A stretch of DNA of 40,930 nucleotides from Halalkalibacter okhensis (GTDB lineage Bacteria; Bacillota; Bacilli; Bacillales; Bacillaceae_D). Where the stretch lies: the NCBI RefSeq assembly GCF_000787375.1, contig NZ_JRJU01000039.1, positions 1-40,930 on the forward strand. The letters run 5' to 3'. The translations under genes were made by a program, and so were the position numbers. Positions 30,304 to 38,671 of the stretch are shown here, piece by piece; position 1 is the stretch's first letter; each line of letters starts with the position of its first letter. Below the pieces are notes generated by a model. That model worked only from the letters and a program-made list of their open reading frames with translations. It made no database searches and was not told the origin of the DNA.

Positions 30304-31652
30304 TGTTCATATTGCTTTAACTTATCTCTTAATCCACGCTCACTTATCTTCAGCATCCGAGCCGTATTTTTGCGATGACCATTATTTTCCTCAAGCGTTG
30401 CTAAAATGAATTGTTTTTCCATTTCTTTTAAAGGAATACCAACAAAATCTATCAGTGTAACTCCATCTTTTCTCTCAAACGTATCGTTTGATCTAACTTG
30501 TTGCGGAAGATCTAAAATCTCTATAAACTCATCATCTGCAAGCACCATGGATGACTCAATAATATTGGAGAGCTCACGAATGTTGCCTGGGTAGTCATAA
30601 TTGAGTAAAACCCGATTGGCTTCTTTTGTTAAGCCTTGTACCTCTTTGTTCATCTCAGCATTAAATTGCTTGATAAAATGCTGAATTAAAAAAGGAATGT
30701 CTTCCTTTCTATCTCTTAAAGGAGGCAATGGTATTTTAATAACATCTAAGCGAAAATATAAATCCTCACGAAATTCGCCGTTTTTTACGGCTTCTTCAAG
30801 ATTTTTGTTTGTCGCAGCAATCACACGCACATCTAAATTGATTTCTTTATTTGACCCAAGCTTTGTGACGACTTTTTCTTGTAGGACTCGCAGCAGCTTT
30901 GCTTGTAGAGAAAGGGGCATGTCTCCAATCTCATCTAAAAAAATCGTCCCGCCGTTAGCAAGTTGGAATTTCCCTTCTTTACTAGAAACCGCTCCCGTAA
31001 AAGCCCCTTTATCATAACCAAATAATTCACTTTCAAGGAGCTGATCAGGAATCGCCGCACAATTAACGACTTCAAAATGAGATTTTTTGCGTTTCCCTGA
31101 AAAATGAAGTGCTCTTGCCACGAGTTCTTTCCCCGTCCCGCTTTCACCGACGATTAACACATTAGAGTCGACTTCTTTTACTTTGTTAATCAAATGAAAA
31201 ACAGAAGCCATCGATTCACTTTTACCAATAATTCCTTCAAAGCTATATTTCTTCTCTAATTCTTGGCTTAGAAAATCAACTTGATCATTTAAGCGCTGAT
31301 AATGCAGCGCTTGTTCGATGATCGAGTAAAGCTCCTCAATATTAATCGGTTTTGTTAAATAAGAATACGCTCCTTCCTGAAGTGCTCTAACTGAAGTAGC
31401 AATCGTTCCGTACGCCGTAATCATGATAACGACGGTCTTCGGACTTACTTCTTTTATGTTCTTCAATACTTCAAGTCCATCTACCCGTCCAATTTTTAAA
31501 TCTAACAAACATAAATCGTGTTTGTCTTCTTCTATCCACTTTAATCCTTCATGCGGATTGGTTGTTGTCACTACATCATATTGGTCCTCCAAAGCAAATT
31601 CCAAAGACGAACAAATGGAAGCCTCATCATCAATTACGATAATCCGTTTCAT
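30300..31652 (-). CDS. Sigma-54-dependent response regulator (NtrC family)
   Basis: Activates sigma-54 RNA polymerase on phosphorylation. The 450-residue product has a receiver domain (1-120, phospho-acceptor Asp51 in LLDLKIG, Thr79, Lys in TKP), an AAA+ domain (about 145-380) with Walker A GESGTGKE, the sigma-54-contacting GAFTGA loop and Walker B FLDEIGD, and a C-terminal Fis-type helix-turn-helix (about 420-450) with RKNTARMLKISERGLRDKL. It is 12 bases downstream of the sensor gene. GAGGGTGAGAGG precedes the ATG. Its likely target is the -24/-12 promoter of the TAXI operon at 30182-30199, with the inverted repeat beyond it as binding site. Confidence 0.95.
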   Translation of the reverse strand: MKRIIVIDDEASICSSLEFALEDQYDVVTTTNPHEGLKWIEEDKHDLCLLDLKIGRVDGLEVLKNIKEVSPKTVVIMITAYGTIATSVRALQEGAYSYLTKPINIEELYSIIEQALHYQRLNDQVDFLSQELEKKYSFEGIIGKSESMASVFHLINKVKEVDSNVLIVGESGTGKELVARALHFSGKRKKSHFEVVNCAAIPDQLLESELFGYDKGAFTGAVSSKEGKFQLANGGTIFLDEIGDMPLSLQAKLLRVLQEKVVTKLGSNKEINLDVRVIAATNKNLEEAVKNGEFREDLYFRLDVIKIPLPPLRDRKEDIPFLIQHFIKQFNAEMNKEVQGLTKEANRVLLNYDYPGNIRELSNIIESSMVLADDEFIEILDLPQQVRSNDTFERKDGVTLIDFVGIPLKEMEKQFILATLEENNGHRKNTARMLKISERGLRDKLKQYEQ

Positions 31653-31664
31653 CCTCTCACCCTC

Positions 31665-33644
31665 TTAGTCTTTTTTTGAAAATGTTAATGTAATGGTTGT
31701 CCCTTTCCCTTTCTTGCTATCAATCTCTAATTTCCCTTCATTTTCATGGACATATTGGTTAGCGATCGCTAAGCCTAGACCAGTGCCTTTTTCTTTTGTT
31801 GTGTAGAATGGCTCTAAGGCTTGTACTTGCTCGGTTTCGGTCATGCCTTCCCCTTTATCTGACACTTGAATGACAATCGTCTCCCCTTTTTGGTAGGCGA
31901 TTAAGTTAAGCACCAAATCACTTATTTCACCTTCAGAACTCATAGCATCTAAGCTGTTAATAATGAGGTTAATAATTACTTGCTTCAATTGATTCGAATC
32001 GGCCTCAATCCAGATTTCCTCTTCTGTTTCACAATGTAGTGTGATTCCTTTATTTAAAGCCGTTCGCTCAAATAAAATCGTGCACTCTTTCAAAATGGAA
32101 GAAACATCGAGCAATTCTTTATTCAATTGTTTAGGTTTCGCATAATCGATTAACCCTTCAATCAATTGATTAACGCGCTCAATCTCTTGCGGAACATACG
32201 TCGAAATTTCTTTTTGAAAGCGTTCATTGTTATATTTTCGTGGAATTAGCTCCGCAAATGTCTTAATCGATGTAAGCGGGTTGCGGATTTCGTGGGCAAT
32301 TCCAGCGACCACTCTGCTTAGAGCTTGGTTTTTTTCTTGTTCAAAAATTTGCATACGAAGCTTTCGTTCTTCTGTAATATCTTCAAATGTAACAATGAGT
32401 CCATTTAAGTGCTTTTCAAAATCATACAATGGATACACATAGTAACGTAAATAATATGTAACCTGTTCATTTTTCTCCCAGACCGCTTCTTCCCCCAAAA
32501 ATGAGTTTTTCGTTTTAAACACTTGAATAAAGCGGTCTTCTATCAGTTTTTTTAACAATCGTACTTGTTCATAATGAAGTCCGACCACTGGATCGACTTC
32601 CCCTGATATCTCAACCGCTTGCGTATTAAAGGACGTGATCATCCCATCTTGATTCACCGTCGCAATCCCACGCGGGCTACTATTTAATATTTGCTTCTGG
32701 AATTCGTCGCTATTTTTCGTTTGTTCAATTTTCTCTTGAAGTTTGCTATTCATTTCGTTTAAGACATGGGTTTTCTTCGCTACTTCTCTTTGCAATTGTC
32801 TGTTCCAACGTATCCCAAGAAAGAAAAGAACAATCGCTAAAAAAAGCAAAGATCCTATAATTTGAATTACAATCCAGAGAAGGCCCGTTAAATCCTCCTC
32901 CATTTCAAGCCATTCCTCATAGATGGCACTGTAGGTACCATCGCTTTTCATCTCACGGATCGACTGATTTAACTGACTGAGTAATGGATAATCCTCTTTT
33001 TGAACAGCCATTGTATAATCAATCGGAAGTAAATAGCTTCCGACAATTTTATAATCATCCGCTCTTCCTGTTTCCTCTAAGACATATTGAGCTGTAACCA
33101 CATTTCCGACAAAGGCATTAGCCCGACCATGAAACAATAATTCGAGTGCGGTCACCTGATTGCTCGCAACATGATACTGAACATTACGAATATTACGTAG
33201 AAACTCATACTCAAGTGTGTCACTTTGAAGAGCAATCACAGCATTCGGTAACTGCGCTAACCCTTCAATGTCTTTCTCATCTTCATGAACAAGCAATCCA
33301 ATCGATGTCCCTAAAATCGAATCAGAAAAATCCATTATGTTAGCATGATTTTCATTAAAGTAGGCACTTAATAGAATATCAATCTGCTGATCTTGCAGCA
33401 GAGCAATCGCTTCTTTTTGTGGCATAGGAACATAGGTAAGATCAGCACCTATGCGTAACGCCACCTCATTCATGATGTCGACCGCAAACCCAACAGGCTC
33501 TCCATCTTGACTAAAGTGGATAGGAGGAAAATTAGGATCATAACCAACGACAAGGTTGGTTCGGTTGGTTTGTGCCTCTGTTTGGGCAAAGGTTGCTGGA
33601 AGAATTAAAAACAGAATTATAGCGATAATAGAAATTCTTTTCAT
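31665..33644 (-). CDS. Sensor kinase with periplasmic-type solute-binding domain and PAS
   Basis: Membrane histidine kinase that senses a ligand outside the cell. The 659-residue product starts with a signal/anchor segment, then an SBP_bac_3 (amino-acid-binding) domain (about 25-245: VVGYDPNFPPIHF, EPVGFAVDIMNEVALRIG), a transmembrane segment (about 250-275), a short coiled coil, a PAS domain (about 325-420), HisKA with AHEIRNPLTSIK and HATPase_c with NLIINSLDAM and TGLGLAIANQY. The ATG at 33644 is preceded by AAGGGG. The longer frame from 33743 runs through REP palindrome R18 and is not real. A binding domain fused to the kinase, next to a TAXI transporter, suggests direct sensing of the transported acid. 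Confidence 0.92.
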   Translation of the reverse strand: MKRISIIAIILFLILPATFAQTEAQTNRTNLVVGYDPNFPPIHFSQDGEPVGFAVDIMNEVALRIGADLTYVPMPQKEAIALLQDQQIDILLSAYFNENHANIMDFSDSILGTSIGLLVHEDEKDIEGLAQLPNAVIALQSDTLEYEFLRNIRNVQYHVASNQVTALELLFHGRANAFVGNVVTAQYVLEETGRADDYKIVGSYLLPIDYTMAVQKEDYPLLSQLNQSIREMKSDGTYSAIYEEWLEMEEDLTGLLWIVIQIIGSLLFLAIVLFFLGIRWNRQLQREVAKKTHVLNEMNSKLQEKIEQTKNSDEFQKQILNSSPRGIATVNQDGMITSFNTQAVEISGEVDPVVGLHYEQVRLLKKLIEDRFIQVFKTKNSFLGEEAVWEKNEQVTYYLRYYVYPLYDFEKHLNGLIVTFEDITEERKLRMQIFEQEKNQALSRVVAGIAHEIRNPLTSIKTFAELIPRKYNNERFQKEISTYVPQEIERVNQLIEGLIDYAKPKQLNKELLDVSSILKECTILFERTALNKGITLHCETEEEIWIEADSNQLKQVIINLIINSLDAMSSEGEISDLVLNLIAYQKGETIVIQVSDKGEGMTETEQVQALEPFYTTKEKGTGLGLAIANQYVHENEGKLEIDSKKGKGTTITLTFSKKD

Positions 33645-33661
33645 AATGTATCCCCTTACAA

Positions 33662-33690
33662 TGGGACGGGGGGACAGGTCCCTCGTCCCA
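33662..33690 (+). repeat. REP-like palindrome R18
   Basis: Core GGGACAGGTCCCTCGTCCCA (33671-33690) preceded by an outer arm. It lies 18 bases upstream of the sensor kinase start, in its leader, and is the left neighbour of element copy C. Confidence 0.9.
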
Positions 33691-33707
33691 TCTATTGCAT
33701 GAATTAG

Positions 33708-33812
33708 ATGTGGATATCTACATCTTGACACGAAGAATTTCATCGGACAGCTGTGTATATCTCATAAAAGGTGGATAACTCTCTGTATAAAGAGAAGGTT
33801 ATCCACCCTTTT
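33708..33812. repeat. DnaA-box-like hairpin element, copy C
   Basis: Same order as A and B but more diverged: TGTGGATATCTACA, CTGTGTATATC, then AAAAGGTGGATAAC (33766-33779) and GTTATCCACC (33798-33807). R18 lies left of it. No clear palindrome closes it on the right. Confidence 0.8.
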
Positions 33813-34361
33813 GTTTGAACGTGTTATTTGTTTAGACTTCCTTCTACTTATATATATCTATAAAATGTAACACTCATATACCTTAATCAAAAGTTGTTAT
33901 AACTAGTTTAGCAGAGCTAATCTTTGCCATCTACCAAAAATTGAAATTAAGAGACCCGTATCCACGTTCCCCTATTGGCTTGCTGTCCAATATTCATGTT
34001 ATTCTGTCCAAACTTGCCACTTTGCTGTCCAAACTCGGACATATTCAATCCAAACTATGCCTTTTGCTGTCCGCCCCACTATATGGGACGGAAGGGACAG
34101 CAAAGCGTTGTGTAAAACACAAAAAGGCAGATTACCCTTTGCACAAATACATGGGTCTCCACCTTTTAAAGCCTTATTGGTTTGTCAACACTAAACAAGA
34201 ACCGAATACCACCTATTAGCGCTTCATTGAAACTAGCAAATGCACCTGTATCTATAATGGCATCAATGAGTTACATCAGCACGAAACCATCTCACCGCTC
34301 TTGGATCGAGGGACCCTTGACCCTCCTATATAGGGGACAACGCACCTGTCCCCTTATGTCC
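33813..34361. other. Long intergenic region of repeats
   Basis: No intact gene. It contains the second periodic TCCAAACT repeat (33981-34073), a partial palindrome at 34084-34098, about 35 open minus-strand codons at 34165-34275 that could be a gene relic (IDTGAFASFNEALIGGIRF), the hairpin GAGGG/CCCTC at 34308-34325, and diverged palindrome R19 at 34333-34362. Confidence 0.55.
33981..34073. repeat. Periodic TCCAAACT repeat, copy 2
   Basis: Four or five degenerate units of 21-22 bases built on CTGTCCAAACT. Unit order and long stretches agree with 2955-3040. Spacing is even and the intervening bases are not unique spacers. Confidence 0.7.
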
Positions 34362-34362
34362 C
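34333..34362 (-). repeat. REP-like palindrome R19 (diverged)
   Basis: Inverted relative (GGGGACAACGCACCTGTCCCC, of which 20 bases fit the family, then ATGTCCC). It ends at the stop codon of the lipoprotein gene. Confidence 0.65.
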
Positions 34363-36224
34363 TAGTCCACAACCATCTCTGTTCCATTCCAAAATAATCG
34401 ACTCTCTATCCCCTCTTCGTCGTAGATAACAAGGCTATCCCCATCCATTTCAAAGCTATTAACAGGATGGTAATGCTCATCAACTGCATCATAAAGTATC
34501 TCAATGGTTTTGCCATCTTTGCTTCCTATTAGTAAGAAGAAAAAGCTCAGCATCGCTCCCCCATCTGTTCCGCCAATCATTACTTGTTTTGTTGAATCTC
34601 CTAGGAAACTATCATCTAAAAAATATTGTCCATAAATAAATTCCATTTCGGTATTGAATAATTTATCCCAACCCTGTCCGTTATAGCCATATACTTCAAT
34701 GATCGTTATTGGATGACTTCCTTCTTCATCTAAGAACACAGCCAAGATTTCTTTTTGCTCGCTTCCTGTGATAGAAAGATCAAGTAAGTCAACGACTGTC
34801 AATCCATTGGATTGAGCATTTTGTGCTAATTGCCCAATCATTTCATTAACTTCTTTTGTTGTATTTTCATACCCGTAATTGTCTTGCTCTTCTTTGATGT
34901 TAGTAGTTAGAGAATCGATAAATTCCTGACTGTCTCCTTCAAGTGTCAAATAAATGGAGAGTTGATATTCTTCCAAAAACCTCTTAAAATCATCATGTTC
35001 ATCCTCTCCTTCATACCATGCTTCTGCCTTATAAGCTAAAGCCGAAAGAATAGTCGCTATATAAGCGGTGCCCTTATTCATTTCATCTGGAGTCAAATAA
35101 ATTTTAGAATTAGTCGATATATCTTCGTAATGCTGATCTGATTCCTCTACGTTAGCAAGAAACCTCTGTAATCGTCGATAATCAAGCGGTGCTTTCTCTT
35201 CTAACAGAGACAACGCTGTTTCGACCTCTTCTTGGAAATCCAAACTGCCATTAACCATAATTTCCGTTTTATTAGGGTAATCCGGAACATAATTTCCATC
35301 TAATTCGATAATCGTTCTTTGTAAAACATACCTAGTTTCTGTTTTTGACCAGATAAGAACCCTATTACCATCTGTCTCAATTTTATCGATTAACAGCCCC
35401 CCATTGTCTATTTGTAGCGAGTTAAGTAACGGTTCTAACTCTTCATTTAATAATGTAATTTCAAACGTACGGTCTTCTAAATTCTCAATAATTTGATAAA
35501 TACGCATACGATCATCAATCACATGATAATAGTTTTTGGTGTCATTGCTTTCAACCCGAATTCCGTCATTTCTTCTCCCATCCACATAATTGTCTATCGC
35601 TACCCAATCATTTTCTAAGTTAAACTTTTGCTTCGTTTCAGTATTAACAAAATCTGGTGGAGGACCACTTTCAAGGAACATTTCAATTTGATTAGGTTCC
35701 TTAAACGGGATGAATGCACTTCCGTTGTCGACGATTAACCCAGCCCCCATTGTTGAATTGGCTCTATGAACAATTTCATCTGACGCTGTATAAATTTTGC
35801 TTATTTCGGTTGTTCCGTCAAGATTTAGTTGGTAATTGGTAATATCAAAAGTATCTCCTCTATTCTCGATATAATAGAAATTATTATGATGTAAAAAGTT
35901 GGTCGTTGGATATTCAATTTGAAATTCTAACTCATTTTCAACAAATAACCATTCCTCATCCCGCAAAGCTGAGATCGATTGGGACGTCCCATTCCTATGA
36001 TTAAAGTATGTGACACCATCCGATGTACTGTATGCTATAAATGGGTCTGAAACTTCAATTGGCTTTTTCTCTTCTACAACAACAAGCTCTACTTTTTCTT
36101 GATTCGCATTCTTGCTCTGATTTGACTTTGCCCCGCCCAAGTCTTCTTCACCACTAGATGTTATCTGACTACAACCAACTATTAGTAACATCGTTAACGT
36201 TATGCTGAGGATTTTTTTCCTCAT
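34362..36224 (-). CDS. Uncharacterised large lipoprotein
   Basis: Not a family I recognise. The 620-residue product has a lipoprotein signal (MLLIVGCSQ, Cys18), an acidic low-complexity linker (about 25-60), then a mostly beta, Asp/Asn/Glu-rich extracytoplasmic region. Residues about 60-330 read like propeller or WD-type strands (for example GVTYFNHRNG, NRVLIWSK), 340-520 are more helical, and the end is again beta. AAAGGGTG lies about ten bases before the ATG at 36224, which is preferred to a GTG at 36233 that would overlap the ribosome site. No operon partner is evident, and it lies next to AAA+ gene debris. Confidence 0.8.
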   Translation of the reverse strand: MRKKILSITLTMLLIVGCSQITSSGEEDLGGAKSNQSKNANQEKVELVVVEEKKPIEVSDPFIAYSTSDGVTYFNHRNGTSQSISALRDEEWLFVENELEFQIEYPTTNFLHHNNFYYIENRGDTFDITNYQLNLDGTTEISKIYTASDEIVHRANSTMGAGLIVDNGSAFIPFKEPNQIEMFLESGPPPDFVNTETKQKFNLENDWVAIDNYVDGRRNDGIRVESNDTKNYYHVIDDRMRIYQIIENLEDRTFEITLLNEELEPLLNSLQIDNGGLLIDKIETDGNRVLIWSKTETRYVLQRTIIELDGNYVPDYPNKTEIMVNGSLDFQEEVETALSLLEEKAPLDYRRLQRFLANVEESDQHYEDISTNSKIYLTPDEMNKGTAYIATILSALAYKAEAWYEGEDEHDDFKRFLEEYQLSIYLTLEGDSQEFIDSLTTNIKEEQDNYGYENTTKEVNEMIGQLAQNAQSNGLTVVDLLDLSITGSEQKEILAVFLDEEGSHPITIIEVYGYNGQGWDKLFNTEMEFIYGQYFLDDSFLGDSTKQVMIGGTDGGAMLSFFFLLIGSKDGKTIEILYDAVDEHYHPVNSFEMDGDSLVIYDEEGIESRLFWNGTEMVVD

Positions 36225-36303
36225 CCTGCACACACCCTTTACCTTTACATTTTTATTATTAACAAGCGAACCTCAATGGTTTCTAATCACCCAATACTTA
36301 CAT

Positions 36304-36615
36304 CTAGACATCAATCTCAAGTATTAGCCGCTTATCCATCTTGTCTCTTTCGTTAACAGGAATTTGTGAAACTCTATAATCCACTGAACTTATAAGATTC
36401 TTCACGATATTTCTTATCGCCCCTGCATTTCCAAAGTTTTTATCCCTATTATAATAAAGACTATCAATTTGTTGTTTCAAAGCATAATTAGCTTCATCTG
36501 ATAATTTATATCCTAATTCTATTACAAAGGAATGCGCGATCATCAACAGTTCATCTGGCTTATAATCTTCCAACTCTAATCTACGACCAAACCTTCTTGA
36601 CAACCCTGGATTACT
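36304..36615 (-). pseudogene. 3' remnant of a CbxX/CfqX-type AAA+ gene
   Basis: The reading frame matches only the C-terminal lid part of the AAA+ protein at 38672: SNPGLSRRFGRRLELEDYKP here against SNDGLRRRFVRHLEFEDYSP there, then FGNAGAIRNIV against FGNAGFARNLI. A TAA stop lies just upstream in frame and similarity stops there. It is a 5'-truncated copy on the same strand as the larger gene, which implies a former tandem duplication. Confidence 0.8.
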
Positions 36616-37133
36616 TTATATAATTTCACTTGATTTTTCAGCAATACTTTACTTACATCATTGACAGTTATCGTCGTTAACAATGATTTGGTCCATGGTT
36701 TTGGTGTGTTTTTAAGTAAAGAAGCAAATGTTGATTAACGTGAAGTAACGGATTTTCAGCAAACCTCTACTAAAGATAAGGTTTATTTGGTAATTATAGA
36801 ACATTATACTTGTTCTTTTTTGAAATATAAACAATTTATAGTTAAAATCTACCAATACTTTAAATTTTTATCTATTTATTTAGGTAAATTGAACTAACCA
36901 TAAGCAAACAACAGGATCTCATCCTGAAAATAGCAAGTTACCCAACTATTCAATTGACATTATTATGTTAAAAGTTAAATTACTTAACCTAGCAACCAGT
37001 CGTCTATATCAAAGATCCTATTTTTTTACATATTTATCAAAATCCTGTACTAAATACATACATTTAAGTGTATAATTTTACCTGTAAAAAATTTCCTGAT
37101 ATTCCATAAAAAATATATTTAAGGAGGACATTC
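36616..37133. other. AT-rich gap, no gene recognised
   Basis: About 500 bases, very AT-rich, with short disrupted frames only. It separates the AAA+ remnant from the plus-strand small genes and may be gene debris. Confidence 0.4.
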
Positions 37134-37262
37134 ATGCCTGAATATCATGTAAAGACAGATGGATTTGGTAAGGTTGTAGAAGTTCATGAGGAAGGACACC
37201 TACTTCCCTTATTAGGAATAGCAGGAGTTGTTGCAATAATAGCTTTATTTGGAGGTTTTTAG
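37134..37262 (+). CDS. Small single-pass membrane peptide (42 aa)
   Basis: An ATG with AAGGAGG seven bases upstream starts a 42-codon frame: a charged soluble half (MPEYHVKTDGFGKVVEV), then one hydrophobic segment (LLGIAGVVAIIALFGGF). No known family is recognised. The excellent ribosome site supports translation. Its end overlaps the open frame of the next membrane protein, so the two may be coupled. Confidence 0.6.
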   Translation: MPEYHVKTDGFGKVVEVHEEGHLLPLLGIAGVVAIIALFGGF

Positions 37263-37327
37263 ATTATCTCTATTTTAATTACTTCTGGACAATCATACTA
37301 GCCTTTATATTCGGTACGATCTTATCA

Positions 37328-37537
37328 GTGGTAACTCTACTTATTCCAGCGTTAATGGCTCCATTATGTATTAGTAGGCGGGTATACTATTGGGACGTAA
37401 CCCCACTTTTCACATTACTCATGCTTACTACCATTATCTATGTAACACCGATATTTGATAATGTCTCAGGTTTTGGGTACTTATTTTTTGGGGCTTATCT
37501 TGTAGTACTTATGCCTATAAGTGCGATTGCCTCATAA
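37328..37537 (+). CDS. Putative small membrane protein, start uncertain
   Basis: A 69-codon hydrophobic frame from GTG with two or three membrane helices. No ribosome site precedes this GTG. The frame is open further left, through hydrophobic codons (WTIILAFIFGTILS), to the GGAGG at 37251, but without a standard start there. It may be a remnant or a protein translated by coupling to the 42-residue peptide. Confidence 0.35.
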   Translation: MVTLLIPALMAPLCISRRVYYWDVTPLFTLLMLTTIIYVTPIFDNVSGFGYLFFGAYLVVLMPISAIAS

Positions 37538-37874
37538 CATATTTAGTAGTGCTAGTGGAAGCTTTACAGAAAATTTATATTTTGATCAGAACACGAATTA
37601 TTTGTTTGGTGAAAGTAGCGGTAGGACCATCAAGAGGCTAGATGTAGTTACAGCGGAACCTCTTTATGAGAATGGAGTGGATAAAACAAGCCAAGCAGAA
37701 GGAGATTTAATTATAGGTCAAGGTACAGATACTCTATACCTTACAACAAATAATGCGCCTTATCAAACAACTACTTTACATGCTTATGATTTTGATTTAA
37801 ACCCTCTTGGAGAGTCGTTAACCTTTGATGAACATTTAACTCATCATCTAGGGGTAAACGTAAGGAAAAAGTGA
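37521..37874 (+). pseudogene. Fragment of a secreted or propeller-like protein
   Basis: A frame of about 110 codons reading like part of a beta-propeller (NYLFGESSGRTIKRLDV, TDTLYLTTNNAPYQT) with no ribosome site, overlapping the previous gene. Probably the remaining middle of a decayed gene. Confidence 0.35.
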
Positions 37875-37979
37875 AGACGCCGTAATTGGTATTGAGTTAA
37901 ATTGACCATGTAATTGTCGGTATTAAATGAGTTGTAAGTGTAGAGGTATATTGATTTTAAAAAACTTGGAGGTGCTACT

Positions 37980-38357
37980 ATGCAAACAGTTGTAAATAAT
38001 AAAACACAAATAAATACTGGTAATAATGTAAGTATTACTAAAGGGATTATTGGATTTATCGTTGTTTCATCTTTATTTTTCATTGGAATGATTTCATTTG
38101 CGAGCGCTCAACAAAAGAGTACACTTGAGGCTAACATGATTGAAGCAATCAATCCAAGTAGTAGTGATTTAACATTTGAGTATGTGGGTACCGAGGCGAA
38201 TCCTCAATTACGAAAGTTTTATTTAGCCCAAGCTGATGGAGAAGAGTTTATTGTTAGAGTTTACCAAAATAATAAAACCGTATTAGATGCTTTTAGTCTA
38301 ACAGAACACCCTGAATTAGCGCAGAAGTTTCAGGAAACCTATGAAGTTAAGTGGTAA
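37980..38357 (+). CDS. Small membrane-anchored or secreted protein, paralogue 2
   Basis: The 125-residue product is a close paralogue of 26020-26400: same N-terminal MQT, hydrophobic segment ending SAQQ or NAQQ, and conserved AQQKSTLEANM, TFEYVGTEANPQLRKFYL, VRVYQNNKTVLDAFSLTEHP and a C-terminal W. GGAGGTG precedes the ATG. Both copies are single genes and differ mainly in the N-terminal 20 residues. Function unknown. The strong conservation of the extracytoplasmic part suggests a maintained role. Confidence 0.8.
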   Translation: MQTVVNNKTQINTGNNVSITKGIIGFIVVSSLFFIGMISFASAQQKSTLEANMIEAINPSSSDLTFEYVGTEANPQLRKFYLAQADGEEFIVRVYQNNKTVLDAFSLTEHPELAQKFQETYEVKW

Positions 38358-38493
38358 AGTATATGAACACAAGGGCGGATTCTTGTGCTTCCACGATTAT
38401 TTATATTAGACAAATTTAATAATCTCATGAAAGTCTGGTCAACGCAACTACATACCGCATGAAGAGCGATTGACCAGAATTGAATGTATCAAA

Positions 38494-38550
38494 AAAGAAG
38501 TAACCACCCATTTCATGGTAAGATAACGGGGCGGTTACTTCTTTGTTTTG
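38494..38550. terminator. Bidirectional terminator
   Basis: AAAGAAGTAACC pairs with GGTTACTTCTTT around a GC-rich inner part, with GTTTTG on the plus side and TTTTTTG on the minus side. It ends the paralogue 2 transcript and could also stop the AAA+ gene transcript. Confidence 0.8.
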
Positions 38551-38619
38551 GTAACTAGCGCGACAATTGCTACGACAAAATACATATATACCTAGGTGTA
38601 AGAGGGAGGGTATCAGTCA

Positions 38620-38655
38620 GTCGGGAACACGAGACCCGTCCCCGCGCTCCCCCCT
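38620..38655. repeat. REP-like palindrome R20 (strongly diverged)
   Basis: GGGAACACGAGACCCGTCCCC and following CGCGCTCCCC resemble an inverted family member with several changes. It lies 17 bases past the AAA+ gene stop, the typical position. Confidence 0.4.
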
Positions 38656-38671
38656 TGACTCACTTGACTAA

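Noticed and set aside
33645-33743. Upstream extension of the sensor kinase by 33 residues
   Set aside because: The extension is read from palindrome R18 and has no ribosome site. The ATG at 33644 has AAGGGG and begins a proper signal segment.
33981-34073. Possible CRISPR array in the periodic repeat
   Set aside because: Units of 21-22 bases are degenerate and contiguous, without unique spacers of constant length, and no cas genes are in the window.
34165-34275. Gene relic on the minus strand (IDTGAFASFNEALIGGIRF)
   Set aside because: About 35 open codons look protein-like, but the frame is bounded by stops and no family could be assigned, so it is only noted in the gap description.
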